DNA from: Agapanthus africanus
Lineage: Eukaryota; Streptophyta; Magnoliopsida; Asparagales; Amaryllidaceae
Direction: 5' to 3'
Assembly: GCA_030015575.1 (NCBI GenBank)
Contig: JASDDO010000024.1
Coordinates: 43,734,114 to 43,798,113 of the forward strand
DNA length: 64,000 bases
The translations under genes and the position numbers were made by a program. The stretch's first letter is position 1, and every line of letters begins with the position of its first letter. The notes under the pieces were generated by a model that saw only the letters and a list, made by a program, of their open reading frames with translations, was not told the DNA's origin and searched no databases. This document shows, one piece after another, positions 1 through 12,182 of the stretch.

Positions 1-1274
1 CCTTAAGTGCTACCCACATGGGCGCCATCAAAAAAGAAGAAAAAAATAAAAGTGCTCAGCACTCCATAAACAGCCAAAGTGGCATAGTGCTCAGCACTCA
101 TTGGGCGGCGCCCATAATCAAATGCTTCACATGACACCCATGTGAGTGTCAGAACGTCAAATAAGTGCTTAGCACTTTTTTCATAAAAAGAAAAGGGTTG
201 AACAGACAGAGCCCAAATTAGTGCTTATCACTTTTTGAATAAGAGTAGGCAGACTATGCCCAAATTGGTTAAACCTCCGAAGTTTCTTGCAGCTGAGCCC
301 AAATGCTTTTTTGATGGATCTTAAGCAAAAATGACCCTTAAAAACATTATTGAGCTGATCTTAGTCTCAAACATGATTAATAATATCTCCTTGATCATAT
401 CCAAAATGATATTCTTATCGTATCTCCTAAGGTAATCTTAATCTCAAACATGACTAACGATTCTTAGGCCCTTCACAACCCCTTTTTCCCTCAAATACGG
501 GATTTGGTTCAAGGATACACCCTTCTACACCTATGATATATGTCGTTGTAATTCCTAATCGTCTTCAGAGAGGTGGCGGGTCCCGACAACCAACAACTCC
601 TTCGTCATATATTGATGCACTTCCAAATTGACGTGCGCATCCCAGAACCTCGCCTTAACATGGCGATAATGGATCGAAACGTCCCTAAACTAACGTGTTT
701 CCCTAAATTGGGAATGATGGACCGAAATGTCCTTAAACTAATATCTGCCCTAAACACGGCGGTAATGGACCGCGATGTCCTTAAACTAAAATAATTGGGC
801 AAAAATGCTCATATGTTTAAGTAGATCTTAATCTCAAACCAGATTAACGGTCTTTAAATAAGCCAAGCCCAAATATAAAATATACGGATTTGGACTGATC
901 CGTGCCCTACAGGCGACGACAGAAACTAGTCTCCGTATACAATCTACGGGCAACCTAAATAAACAAAAACACACACTACATGAAGTGAACTTCCGGAGCA
1001 GGAGAAAGTGGTTATCGCAATGCGGTAACGTAATTAACTACAGCGGCTTGCGCCTGTAGGGAAAAGCGTCCCCACAATCAAAAACCCCTCACAAACGAGG
1101 GGGAAACTGATAAACTCTGCTACAACGGCCGCATCCGTCCAAACCTCCGATATATGGTGCCATAAATCAACTTGGTATCTTCGGAGAGGTGGATGGATAA
1201 ATCCAAATAGTATCTGCCCCCAAATTCAGGTATGACGATCCATCCCAGTTCGTCTCCATTTCCGGTGATAAACA
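1..1274 (+). repeat. Tat-A 5' LTR, right part
   Basis: Co-linear with 28690-31885 (the 3' LTR) once the solo LTR there is removed. It ends in ..AAACA immediately before the primer-site block. It contains AGTGCTTAGCACT dyads (for example 163-177), an inverted repeat TCACATG/CATGTGA near 127-146, 26-bp monomers (660-791) and a conserved U5 block with a CTGCAGG/CCTGCAG-like dyad and a CCCCTC/GAGGGG hairpin (1040-1110). The left part, with U3 and TATA, lies outside the window. Confidence 0.85.
660..791 (+). repeat. 26-bp tandem monomers in Tat-A LTR
   Basis: Degenerate copies of ATGGACCGAAACGTCCTTAA followed by ACTAA. The same monomer occurs in the other Tat-A LTR (31295-31425), expanded in the Tat-B LTR (52620-53060), and after the Tat-B integrase gene (63138-63262). 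Confidence 0.85.
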
Positions 1275-1279
1275 GATTC

Positions 1280-1298
1280 TGGCATGCCCGGTGGGACC
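1280..1298 (+). promoter_or_regulatory. Tat-A primer-binding-site block
   Basis: TGGCATGCCCGGTGGGACC begins 5 nt after the LTR end. Tat-B has the same block with two changes at 53619-53637. Plant Tat elements have a conserved TGGC..GCC.GGT.GG primer block here; I do not assign the tRNA. Confidence 0.7.
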
Positions 1299-1424
1299 TT
1301 TTCCTCTTTCCACTCCACACTTCGTGTGTCGTGTTTCACGAATGAAATCGCGGTTCGCAATGGTTGCCCTTGGATTTGAGGTACTAAAATTTGTGTCCTG
1401 CTCCTGTGCAGAAGAAGAAAATCG

Positions 1425-2213
1425 ATAGCTTCCTACTGCACTTCTTCCAACAGCAACTCTTGCTCCACCCTAACTGGAGGAGTGACCTACAAGCCCAACG
1501 CGGTCTCCATATTTTCACTGCCGGTGGGGCAAGTAACGCAAGCCACTACTGGACTATTCTTCGGGACCATGTTCTCACCTGTGGGTGTCTGTGCCTCAGC
1601 ACCGCGGGAAGAAACTTCCAAGAGGTCAGTCTTCGATCGACTAGCGACCATAATGGCCCTTCTCATCGGGCCATCCAAAGCTGACGTCTCTGTCTTCAAT
1701 AGGCTGGGAAAGAACCCAAACGGGCCCGCAAAGAGGCTTGTGACACCTGAAGGGGATACCCCAAAACGGATAGCCCTCCCAACTACTGTTACGGGAAAAG
1801 TCATCAAAGGTGCTTCCCTTACAAGAAAGTCGGTCTTTGAAAGATTGGCCGGCCATCCTCAAACCCTACCAAGGACGTTTGTATTCAACAGGCTGACACC
1901 AACAATAACCCCTCACCAAATCCGGGGGCACGAAGAAGCCGCTTCCAAAACTGAGGCGGTCCCTTTTTCAAGACACGCTCGACGTCATCACCGGCGCCGA
2001 GTGAGAAAAGCTAGGGGCAATTCTCCCTCTGGACTTACCCTACCAACTCCAACGGTGGAAGCCGATGCTTCTGTTCCAACTGGGAACAGATTTGATCTAC
2101 TCAGGAGGGTACGCAAGAACTTTCCAACGGCGGTGCTAAAGAAATCGCCCCTGCCTGCAGAAACTACAGTGCAGGAAAAGACGGAGCAACCCCATCAACG
2201 GCTCTCCTCCTAA
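1425..2213 (+). pseudogene. Tat-A gag, N-terminal region with SVFxRL repeats
   Basis: N-terminal part of the Tat gag polyprotein, which would form the particle around element RNA. Alignment with Tat-B puts the original start at 1425, where the ATG of Tat-B reads ATA here, so the start codon is lost. The reading frame visible from 1482 carries four short repeats of the type SVF-x-RL (for example RSVFDRL, VSVFNRL, KSVFERL, FVFNRL) separated by proline-rich linkers, then an arginine-histidine-rich basic patch (RHARRHHRRRVRKAR). It ends in a stop at 2211-2213, and homology to Tat-B continues in other frames. The function of the SVFxRL repeats is unknown to me. No expressed product is expected. 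Confidence 0.8.
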
Positions 2214-3645
2214 ATTCACAGGGTCTCGTCGACCGAAGAAATCGAAGGCTCGGCAAGAGAAAGACCGTCCTTCCGACATACAGCGAGGGACTTCTTCTAC
2301 ATAGGTGCCTGTTACAACGGCTCCTTAAACTTCGACCTCCCATGAAAGGACGAGGCTGGAGAAAATCCCACCGCCGGCGACGAATTCCAAAGGTGCTGGA
2401 CCCAAACACCCCAAGTTTGGGGGCATGATCGTACACACGGTTAACATGTCTTCCAGTAAAGAAGAAAGCCGTGCTTCCGTAGGTCATCAGCCGCAAACTC
2501 GATCGCTAACAAAAGTTTAGGCGCGGCAACAAAAGCTCCAGGAGATGCTGACCAAAATGGAAGCTCTTACCGGGCAGAAAGAAAGTCCGGATACAACAGC
2601 CGAACAACGCCAGGAGCAGGTGACTGATACAACGTTCCTGCGAAGGGTGCTTGAAAGAAAGGACAAGGAAGCTGCTGAGCAGCCTGCTAACATAATGCAG
2701 ATGGCTCTCTTATTCCAAGATATGGTTGGAATGATGATCCAGCCAGAACCCCCAGCTGAGGATCCGCCGATAATCATCGAGAATGACAGAGGGGAAACAT
2801 CAAACGCTCTTCCGGCTTTATCAACAGCCAAAAAGGAAACGATCTCCAAGGCTGCTCTTGATGATTATATTGCTCAACGAATAAGAGCTCATCAAGCAAA
2901 TGGAGCGGCTGGCCAAATCGTCAGAACTGGACGATCGTATCTAGGGTGGTATGATCAAATCAAGTACCCACCGGGATATACGATCCCCAAGTTCCATATA
3001 TACAAAGGGACATGCAACCCTCATCAGCACGCCGCGCAGTTTAAAGCTCTGTGCGGCAACACTAGAGGCGATGACAAATTGTTGCTTCGCCGGTTTGTTG
3101 GCAGCTTGTCAGAGATGGAACTGCTATTCACACAGCGTTTCGCTAGCGCAAGCGAGCATACCCCGATCATGGCATTAATCAATGCCAGGGTAAAGCAAGG
3201 AGAAACTTGGGTCCAATATGCAATCCGATGGAGGAACCTATGGTCAAATTGCGAACAACGCATCGAAGAATCCCCCGCCATGGGCATGTTCATCAGGACC
3301 CTTAATCCTCAAACGACTGTGTTCCAGTTCATGACGTTCTTCAAGACAACCACCTTCCAGCCTTTGATCGATAAACTAGCCCAAATAGACCAGATGGGCC
3401 ACGGGCCTTCCTCCTCAAATAAGGACTCTCGAAACGCCAAGGGTAAAGGGAAAGCGGCCTTCGTCGCTAACACTCAACAAAATCCGGGTGACCTAAAACC
3501 GGCTGTTCGCCAAAACAATGCACATACACGCCTATCTCTGGAAGAAAGGCTAAGATGCACTTACTTGTTTCCCCGCGATAAGACGAAGAGACTAATTGTG
3601 TTGGGAATGCGTACCAAACTCATCACATTGCCAGACCCATGGTGA
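2214..3645 (+). pseudogene. Tat-A gag, core (retrotransposon gag domain), broken
   Basis: From 2545 one open stretch of 366 residues matches the Tat-B gag core: a glutamine/acidic helix, then the marker YPPGYTIPKF and the retrotransposon gag fold up to LIDKLAQIDQMG. Relative to Tat-B, 19 codons are missing at about 3113, exactly between two SE dipeptides. The lost segment holds the conserved Trp-Tyr of the gag fold, so particle assembly would probably fail even without the stops. The lysine-rich segment after the fold leads into the first of three CxYH..HxxEDC modules. Positions 2214-2544 still show gag similarity but in shifted frames with stops. Confidence 0.82.
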
Positions 3646-4743
3646 CCACCGCAATCCAGCGACGTCAACAACCCCAACTACTGCTCCTATCACAGAATGG
3701 TGAGCCATCTAATTGAGGATTGCTACGTTTTCAAGAACTGGGTTGAGGACCAGTATCAACAGAGCAAGTTCGTGCTGTCTGAGAACTGGAGGGTGAACCC
3801 GCCCCAGAAGCACACTCCCAAAAAGGTGGATGCACTGGGGGCATCATGCTCGCTCGTGGAAGAAACTCCATGGGAAGTCATTCTTTCAGCAAAAATCAAA
3901 AGAATGCTGAAGGATCTACAGGCATGTCCGGCAGTCAGGTGGAAAAGCCCGCTTGAACCTGGAATTATCGAAGGGATGTTGTAACCGCGTCCTATACCGA
4001 AAGTTGTTGACAAAGGGCAAAATCCCCAAGTCGAGCTTTCGAAGTCTTCAAACAAAAAGAGGAAGACCAAAAAGCCTGTGCAGCCTGCCGAGTATGACGA
4101 CAATCACACAAACCTATAAAATTACATCGACGCGTTGGAGGAGTACAACCAGAAGGCGTGGACACCGGTCACCCTTGAAGAGTTACTCAAGCATGTTCTT
4201 GAGAACGAAGATGGTGACAACGATGAGAAAAATGAATCATCAGAAGAAACCAAAGACTATGTAGTAAGTTGCCACGTAGTCTCTCATTCGTTATTAAATG
4301 ATGAAGAAACTCCCTCAGCGTCAGAGAACAGCGTAGAGGAATTGGGGGCAAGATCGGCGCTAAAATCCACGGAGCTGCCAGAAGACTCGATTGATAGGCT
4401 GTTAAACGAAGCCTTTCGAAAAAGTAAAGATGACCGAGAACGCGAAACAACCATATACAAAAAGGCTAAGTGTCAGCGTCAGGATGAAGAAGCTGCGGCA
4501 ATGTGGAGTCATAAAGTACTCCAACCAAACCAAGGCATACCTGCGACAAATAAGGGCAGGATTAAGGCAGAGAAGCGGTTCGCCAAAACCCTGTCAATGG
4601 GAATGAAGCTGCTATCTCTAGTAGGAAACACTCCCGAGGTTATATGCTTCGACGTAGAGGATTCACATCCAAATTACTGCCTATATCATCGGAGGGTTAC
4701 CCACCCCACCGAGGAATGCAGTACCTTCAAGAAATGGTGGTAA
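3646..4743 (+). pseudogene. Tat-A gag, C-terminal region with two CxYH-HxxEC modules
   Basis: Two reading pieces (3697-3984 and 4135-4743) match the Tat-B polyprotein continuously. The first holds a zinc-finger-like module, NYCSYHRMVSHLIEDC followed by a VEDQYQQ segment; the Cys-His-His-Cys spacing is unlike the usual CCHC knuckle of gypsy gag. The second holds a shorter repeat of the module (NYCLYHRRVTHPTEEC) at about 4672-4735. Stops and small indels at 3643-3645, 3982-3984, about 4115 and 4741 separate the pieces. Lysine-rich and acidic linkers lie between them. Zinc binding is inferred only from residue spacing. Confidence 0.78.
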
Positions 4744-6300
4744 GGAAATGTTTCCCATCAAAAACACTTCAAGAGGTTGAAACGTGAAGCTCCTCGACAG
4801 CAAAAAAGTGCGGCAAGTGCGTATGAGAAAACGATTGGCAACTGTCATATGGTTGATACCTTTCCGGAAGGGGAAAAGCCCCAAGTTCTTACTTTCGGGA
4901 GCGATTCTAAAGATGAAATACCCCTCGGTCCGCTCTTCAACGACTCCACCTCCGAAAATGAAGAGGATGAGAAGAACTACGAGAATATTCAGCTACGTAA
5001 CCGCACGCTGTCTGAGAAGAATCTCGGACCTACAAACAAAGGTTCGAGCAAAAAAAACTAAGGGAAAGAAAAAATAACTGAGGAAATTGCCCTCGACGGT
5101 AGAGTTGTCAAAAAGCTCGAAATGAGGGATCCGCCTAAGAATAATAAGGTGGATTACAACGTACTGGCACATTTGAGGAAAATACCCTCACAACTGAGCA
5201 TATTGGATACTCTCCTCTTGTCCAAAGAGGTACGAGATTCTCTGATTAAGGCATTACAAGAGCCCGATCAGTTCCAAACTTTCCTCGCAGAAGAGAAGAT
5301 GAAGGACGAGCTGGCAGGGGTCCACACGGCTGACATTACATTCAGCGATAAAGACCTCCTCCTCAGTACGTGCGAACATAATCGCCCGTTATACGTCACT
5401 GAGTACTGCCACGACATCAAGATAGGAAAAATCCTTGTCGACAACGGATACTCGGTCAACCTTCTCAACGTGAGAGTGCTGAAAAAGATTTGCATTAACG
5501 TTCAACACCTAGCTCGAGGCAAAATTACTATCTTCGGTTTCGACTCATGGTCGTCATGGACACTTGGGTCCATAATTTTGACGTTACGCTTCGGGATGCT
5601 CGTCACTGACATCAAATTTCATGTCATTGATGCCAAGACTTGCTATAACGCTCTGCTCGGCAGGCCTTGGTTACACAAATACAACGCCATCCCTTCTACA
5701 CAACATCGGTGTATGAAGTATTTCAAAGACGGCTCGGAATACACCGTTACAGGGGAGATAAACCCATTCTCTGTGAACGAAGTCCGAAAATATGAAGACC
5801 CAAAGTACTTCCTACCAGACTTTGAAGATACGGAAAGGTGTCATAAGCCGGAGGATAAACAGAAGCCCGTCGCCACCATCCCGATATTTGGGAGCGATTC
5901 CAAGGAACATGAAGAAATAATATACTCGGGGCAACCCCAAAAAGGAAACAACAGGCCCAGACCATCTACTCCTATTCTGGTCTTTGGCAGCGACTCTGAG
6001 GACGATGCCAACGCAGTGTTCTCCATCCGCCCATCAGTGCAAACTCTCGACGAAGCAGATCAGAGTCTGCAAATCGCAATGGCTCCGCCTCGGCATTACA
6101 AGGAACTTGATGCGCTCCATATATACAGCGTACAAGAACTGCAGACTTTCTACGTCCATCCCAGACGAAGAAGTGAAAAAGAGATCCTCTTCTACCAATC
6201 TACGGAGACCAAACTAGAAAAAGAAGTCTGGCATGGTGCCGATTTTGCACTCGACGGGCTTCAACCAATCCGTCTGCCAAGATACTATGCGGAAGGATAG
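4744..6300 (+). pseudogene. Tat-A aspartic protease region
   Basis: Protease part of the polyprotein, which would cleave Gag-Pol. The 392-residue stretch from 5122 contains the active-site region KILVDNGYSVNLLN and the flap/second half, ending at the conserved LLGRPWLHKYN. Tat-B reads DNGSS where this copy reads DNGYS, so the residue after the usual D-x-G is replaced and activity is doubtful. Downstream are repeated FGSDS-plus-acidic motifs, also found in Tat-B. A stop at 5059-5061 separates it from the preceding linker. The frame closes at 6298-6300, at the same place as Tat-B (after RYYAEG). Confidence 0.82.
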
Positions 6301-7223
6301 AAAAGGCTGTTAAGATGCCAAGGTGTACCCCTCAAATAAATTATTCGACAGGCCCGTTTCTACAAAAAGATTTGGGATATTCCCGGGACTCAGCGAAAGA
6401 TGCCCAACGGGAAGATGGAGACAACGGGGCTCGAATACGTTCGGTCCAAGAAACGGGAGCAGTTCCACAGCTGCCGCGTCATAAACAGCTCCAGCGAAGG
6501 GGGAAACGCTCTTCCAAAAGGCCATGACGTTGGAACAGAGCGAAATCTCGCTCTAAAAATGTTAAATCCATCGCTCGAAGAACAAATAGACAATCTAATA
6601 GAAGAGGCTTGTTAAAAGAGATGAGACAATCACAGCCTTGAAATAGCCATTTATGAAAATGCCAGGACGCAGCGCCTCAATCAACAATCTGCGAAGAAAG
6701 AAGACTATAATGCCTTTTATCCTCAGCTCGCTGTATGTCCTCGCAAAAAGAAAAAATCCCAAAATAAAGGAAAAAAACAGGACAAAGAGCGCAAACAACG
6801 TTCACAAACAACATGGCAGATCTAAGAAGCCACGCTATCAAGAAAAACACAGTTGGAACCCGTCCTTTATAAAGAAGATGAGTCGGGAATATTCTTTCCC
6901 TCAAGACAAGACAAGGAAAATATTCAACCTTGTCATGATATATTAAATGGTGACGCTACCGGAGTCTCGGCACCCCGGACAAATAAACTGGGTCCATCAC
7001 CCGGATTATTGCTCCTACCACCAAGCCATAGGTCATCCCCTTGAAGAATGCTTCACCTTCAAAGACTGGGTCGAAGATCAATATCAACAAGATAGGTTCG
7101 CTTTATCCGACAGCAGGAGGGTAACCCTACCGCAAAAGCATTAGCCAAAGAGGACCTAAACCATGAGGATAGGACGGCTCAATATCAAGGATGGAAGCGA
7201 ACCCGTACCTGCCATGTGATAAC
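6301..7223 (+). pseudogene. Tat-A protease-RT linker with third CxYH-HxxEC module
   Basis: Several overlapping frames carry fragments similar to Tat-B 58698-59570. The end holds the third module: YSFPQDKTRKIF, then HPDYCSYHQAIGHPLEEC and VEDQYQQDRFALS (6880-7140). The homology stops at 7223 after GTGATAAC, where Tat-B continues into RT. The LTR of Athila-1 begins at the next base. No RT, RNase H or integrase sequence of this element is found elsewhere in the window. Confidence 0.75.
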
Positions 7224-8746
7224 TGATTGATCTGTTTTACAGAGTGTTGTAAATAAAGTAACCACAATCAAGACGGTGTCGCTAGTAGCTAGCCGCGATG
7301 AGTACGGGTCGTCCATAATGAAACGTGAACCTTTTTATTGTTTTAGACGAGTTGATGGAAGATGGAAGATTGGTTGTAGTTACGGATATACTACGGATGT
7401 AAGATTTATGAAGAAGTGGCTTGTAGGGTTCATATGACTTAGTAGTAATGGATGACTAATTAAAAATGACTCATTTTATCTTTTAATAGTTTAAAACTAG
7501 ATGGATAGTGTTGAATGTAGATTAGGGTTCTTTTGGAAGAAACTAGGGTTTTCCCGCTCTTAACCCTTGTCCTTACATTGATCATTATTCATGTCTAGCT
7601 CTTAACAAAACAAGTGTTGAACATATCTCGAATCATAGTCGTGACTAGGAATAGATTGGTAGCGCGCTCGATAAGGATGTTAACATTTATTTTGCTAAAG
7701 TTTATAGACTTTAAAATGTATAAATAGGTTAAATGATTTTATCATCCATTGATCTACCTAGCCCACGAACCCTAACAAGCTAGGAATTACTCGCTCATGG
7801 TTTGAGATTTAGAAGAAAGATTGAAGAATGAAAGCATGATTAAGATGCAGAAAGTAGTGCGGAAAGTAAGTGCGGAAAGTAATTGCAAAAATAATAATAA
7901 AAACACTATCTTTATTAATCAACTATTTCATACAACTCTCCTTTCTGAAAGTAGATTGCAAAGAACCCTATTTTTTGCTCTCGCTTTCTCTCTTGTTAGA
8001 GGTAGATGACTAGCTGATGATCATCTAGATGCGCGGATCGCTTTGGACCTCTTGATTTCTTCAGTTTGATGATTTTAGATGTGAAGCTCTTGGTCCTATA
8101 TATAGTCACAGAAACTAGAAACCCAAGATAACATCTATGATTATATTCTGATACGATCAAAACCACAAAAATCATGTCCTAAAGCCCTGGATATGCCGTG
8201 GATCCGCCGCAAATACATGCTTTTGGCCGCCCAACCACGGCTCTTTGGTGGTATCATCATCTGGGATTTTTCTACTCTCTTCTGTTGACATTTGGAGATC
8301 TCTTCGATGTCTGTATTCTGAAAATAATGCACTGAGTCTCTGCCGTTGCTAAATCTTACGATCTGCTTCCATATTTCGGCAGATTTGATTCCGACATCTC
8401 GGATCTCTTGGATTCCAGTCCTGATCTGCACAATATCTCAAGTCATGGTGTTAGTAATATTTGTTATTTTTGAGATATTATTCTAACCATTTTATATGAT
8501 ATTATATGTTAAGAATATTGATTAGAAATATTTGATATTATATTCATATTTTAATTACTAATATTTTATATAAATATTATATGCATGTATTTTCCCTCAT
8601 TATGTTAATTATAATGTAAAAACATATGATAATAAACTTTTTACACAAAAACCCTCATATGTTCTATAATTATAATAAACACCTTTTAGAACTTAACAAT
8701 ATTGGGGAAAATAATCATTCAAATGTGCAATATTTTATACTAATCA
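7224..8746 (-). repeat. Athila-1 3' LTR (complete)
   Basis: About 1.5 kb, TG at 7224 and CA at 8745-8746. Reverse complement matches both Athila-2 LTRs, including the TGATTAGTCTG start and the ..CTTTATTTAC.. end. A TATATATA stretch near 8096-8105 lies where Athila-2 has its TATTTAAG box. The boundary at 7224 is placed by comparison with Tat-B (homology ends at 7223) and with the stub at 14959. Confidence 0.85.
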
Positions 8747-8762
8747 AATACCCCAAACTTAA
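8747..8762 (-). promoter_or_regulatory. Athila-1 polypurine tract
   Basis: In element sense AAGTTTGGGGTATT directly before the 3' LTR. It matches the tract of Athila-2 (AAGTTTGGGGGTATT), the plus-strand primer typical of Athila elements. Confidence 0.8.
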
Positions 8763-10042
8763 CTTTGATCGTCCCGAATAAACTAGTTATTAAAGAGAAG
8801 AAGAAGAAAAAGAAAAACCTAGCACACTTTCGTAGGCAACACGATTGCACTGAGCACGTGCAACAACCCTTTAAATCTCTAGATGTCCATAGTAGGAGGA
8901 GTGCTGCCTCCTGAGGGTTTTCAACAGATTACACCCACAAAATCCCATAATAAAAGAAAGACGATGAAATTTACATACAAAGATAAAGAACATATAAATG
9001 AAAGAACTAGAAAATAAGAGATTCAAACTACACTAGCATTTTAGTAGTCATGAGCCCAATCTTAATGGTCATGAAAAGGTGTCGGAAATAACATCATCTC
9101 TTAATAAAATATCGCCTTTACTCTTCCTCCCTACCTTTCTTTCAAACATAGATCATATACCTCTACGTGTTTATAAGAGACATCCATACACTTAGAGAAT
9201 TCAATCCAAGCTATCATCCTCTTGTCCATCTTTCTTAGTACTTTTTGGTTGGTGAATATTTATAGATGGAATTGCTCACACATTTTTCATGCGGCCGTTA
9301 ATACTTGTTGAGGTACTAACCAACCGATTACCAAATGTGCTCACTCTTTTAGAAGTAATTAGCAATATCCTCGTCTTGAAACACCTAAGTTTTAGCAGTG
9401 GCTCCCAAACCAGTTGGTCTAAGGCACTAGGTGATAAATTACCCTCGCTATTTTTTTTATGCTGCCTTAAGTAATTACAAATCCAGTGTTCATTTTTATT
9501 CACCATTTTTTTCCATTTATTTTTTTTCTATATATTTTTTCCCCTTCATACTAAGGCTTTTAGACATGAGCATTTCAAGGTATCCTCTACTTTCCTAAAT
9601 TTCAAGATGTGTGCAAGTGCATATAGTAGGGTATCAACGTTCAGATGTTTGGACTCAAGAATAAAGACTATTTTTCAGACCTATTTCTATCCTAAGATTA
9701 GTGATTCCCTCCATCTTACTAACCCTTAGGACAATATATCATGACTACCTATTACTAGATTCGTTATAAAATATCTAATTTTCTTGCTTTTCTTAAACTT
9801 TTCCTTCCTATCATATGTATTTTTTACTTTCTAACTTTCATTATCAAATTTTTTTGTGCTTTTATTTAGTATATTGCAAAAAATGATGCGTGAATAAGCA
9901 CAAACCTCCCCCAAACCTATTTGCAGTAGTGTCCTCACTGATGTCATCTATTAAGCTTAAAACCTGTAGACTTGGGAGGAAAAGTTAGTAACGGGGACAA
10001 GAATTAATGACAGTGAAATCCTCCCCCAAACTTATTTTTGGC
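8763..10042 (-). other. Athila-1 3' untranslated region
   Basis: Matches 23366-24783 of Athila-2 in reverse orientation, including a duplicated CCTCCCCCAAAC-type purine tract (about 9905 and 10022). AT-rich, with only short chance reading frames. I see no gene here. Confidence 0.75.
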
Positions 10043-12182
10043 TCACAATTTTGTAAAAATTTGTTTTTCTTTCAAGAGACAAAATATCCCCCTCCCCCCA
10101 AACTTGAGTAAAACAGTATTAAACATTATAAGAGGGGGTAAAGTTATTGGTCTATACAAAGCTTTATAAAGACCAAAAGCCAACATCAACCATTCAAAAA
10201 ATTTATCGATATAACAACATGGTTGGTAGAAGATCATAGATGTGAAGAAGTGGAGAGATAAGAGGTGTAATCGATCGGGTTTACATTTCGATTGGTAAAG
10301 ACGAAACAGTGATGGTGGAAGAAAACGAGAATGTGAATGATTAGGAATGAGTGGAATATTTGCATTCTTGTACATGATAAGAAGAAAGGGTGGTGGTTCA
10401 ACTTCTTCGGGTGGAGGTTGAATCATCACAACATCCATGTCTTTTAGGAATGCAAATTCTTCGACGAAAATATCTTCCAAATTTTCATCAATGGTCCGAG
10501 TAATAATTTCATCAATATCTAAATTGATGGAATATGCAGATTCACTAAGACAGTTGAAAGTTCCAAGGTCGGTCTTATGCGCACCAAGATTCAAAATACT
10601 CGATTCATCAGAAATTATAAAGGTAGGAGATTCAAAATGATCGTCTCCTTCCTCCTCAAAATAGTCTAAATCGATTGATCTTTTAAGAATCATAGAACTC
10701 GAAATATCGGAGTGTGATTCATCAAAACTCGGTGGAGTTGAAAGAAGATTAGAGGAACCAAATAAAGTGGGTGATGAAAATGGGTAAACAAATTTGGGTG
10801 TCGAGCATTGTTGAACCAGATATGGGAGATGAAAGGTGACTATCGTTCTGCTTATCGGATAGGTCGGTGGTAAGAATAGAATCGGTTAATTGTACAGGAA
10901 GATATTCGTATTCAATAGAAGGGACATTATGGGTAGGAGAATCCAACTCATCCAACATAACAGGTTCATCTTCAACGAGATTCTCATCATCGCCCTCACT
11001 AACACCTTCGGTCAAATCAAACGAATAGGTATTCTTAATCGATAGATCACTTGGTTCACTTGATGGAGTTGGAAGATTTGAAATATCAAGTGTAGTCGAA
11101 TAAGTATTGGTTTGATTTGAAATGGTGTCGAGCTCTCTTTCACACTCACTATAAGCAAAGTCAAGCATGTTATTCTCGGGCACCTCATCACTTAGACTGT
11201 GAAGCGGTTGAACATCGAATATATTCGGTTGGGATGCAGGATAGAAGGTATCGAGATCAAAAGAATTGGTTTTGGTTTGACTTTGAGAGGTCTATTTTTC
11301 TTTGTCACTACTCAATTCCAAATCTACTTCAAAACTAGATATGGGTTCTGAAGAAGTTCCAATGAAGGATTCACTTTGAACTGTGGAACTTTCTGATTCA
11401 TTTTCAGAAGCACTGTCTAAATATGGTGAAGAATATGAGTATGGTTGGGAAGTGTCTAATTGTTGGCTACGGGCAAGTTCAACGTGTTCAGCAATTGACA
11501 TGCGTTTATGATTTGCCACATTAGCCTGAAGAGAAATGTTAAGAAGAGATGCCCTTACTTGTTGGCTACGGGCGAGTTCAATGTGTTCCGCAATCGACAT
11601 GCGTTTCTGATTTGTCCCATTAGCCTCAAGATAAGTGTCAACATGAGAGCGTGTGAAGTTTTGGTACTGTGAATAAGAATTAGAAGGGTGAACCCAAGTT
11701 TCATTACCAGGATTAGGATCAACATTAGGATATGAAGAATATTGAGATTGGTTGGTTAGTTGGCGATTGGCAATTGCTATTTGTTCAGCAATAGTCATGG
11801 GTGTAAAAGATGTCATATTCGCCTCAAAACGAGTATCAATATTTTCATATGGAAATGATGGTGTTTGTTGTCCTAACGGTTTTGGATTAGTGAAAAGATT
11901 GAAATTTTGGCTTTCAGCCTTTGCAATATGCTCAGCGATGGACATGTGTTTTGAAGTTCCCTCACTCGCCTTAAACATATTATCAACATAAGAAAATATG
12001 GAATTTTGATGCGGTTGATGGGATCTTGAGTGAGGTATCCAACTGTTCTTTTCCGCTTGCTCTATCCTATCTTTTAAAGTTATGGTAGAGTCGGATTTTG
12101 TACCGAAGCAGTTACGAAAACAAGATATATCTGGTTCTAGATAGTAAAGCTCGGCAAGAGTTCGTCTGTTTAGGTTACCCAT
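10043..12182 (-). pseudogene. Orphan reading frame with MSIAEHI repeats and an Athila-family C-terminal tail
   Basis: Starts at ATG 12182 (MGNLNRRTLAELYYLEP) at the place where Athila-2 has gag. The frame runs to about 10790 with one TAG (11292-11294), then a single frameshift carries it to 10043, roughly 710 codons in all. Residues about 50-270 hold five spaced copies of a helix-like motif (TLKDRIEQAEKN, MSIAEHIAKAESQ, MTIAEQIAIANRQ, MSIAEHIELARSQ, MSIAEHVELARSQ) in Ser/Asn/Gln-rich sequence. A long acidic, Ser/Thr-rich middle follows. The last ~130 residues match the end of the Athila-2 protease frame (MIQPPPEEVEPPP, CYIDKFFEWL, RPITLPP). I recognise no known domain. It may be a highly diverged gag-like protein or captured sequence. 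The few lesions over such a length suggest fairly recent coding function. Confidence 0.6.

Noticed and set aside
1391..1684. Alternative 97-codon frame at the Tat-A gag start
   Set aside because: Partly the original gag start in frame with a lost ATG, but its later part is an overlapping frame without similarity to Tat-B.
8141..8431. 96-codon frame inside the Athila-1 LTR
   Set aside because: Not conserved in the Athila-2 LTRs.
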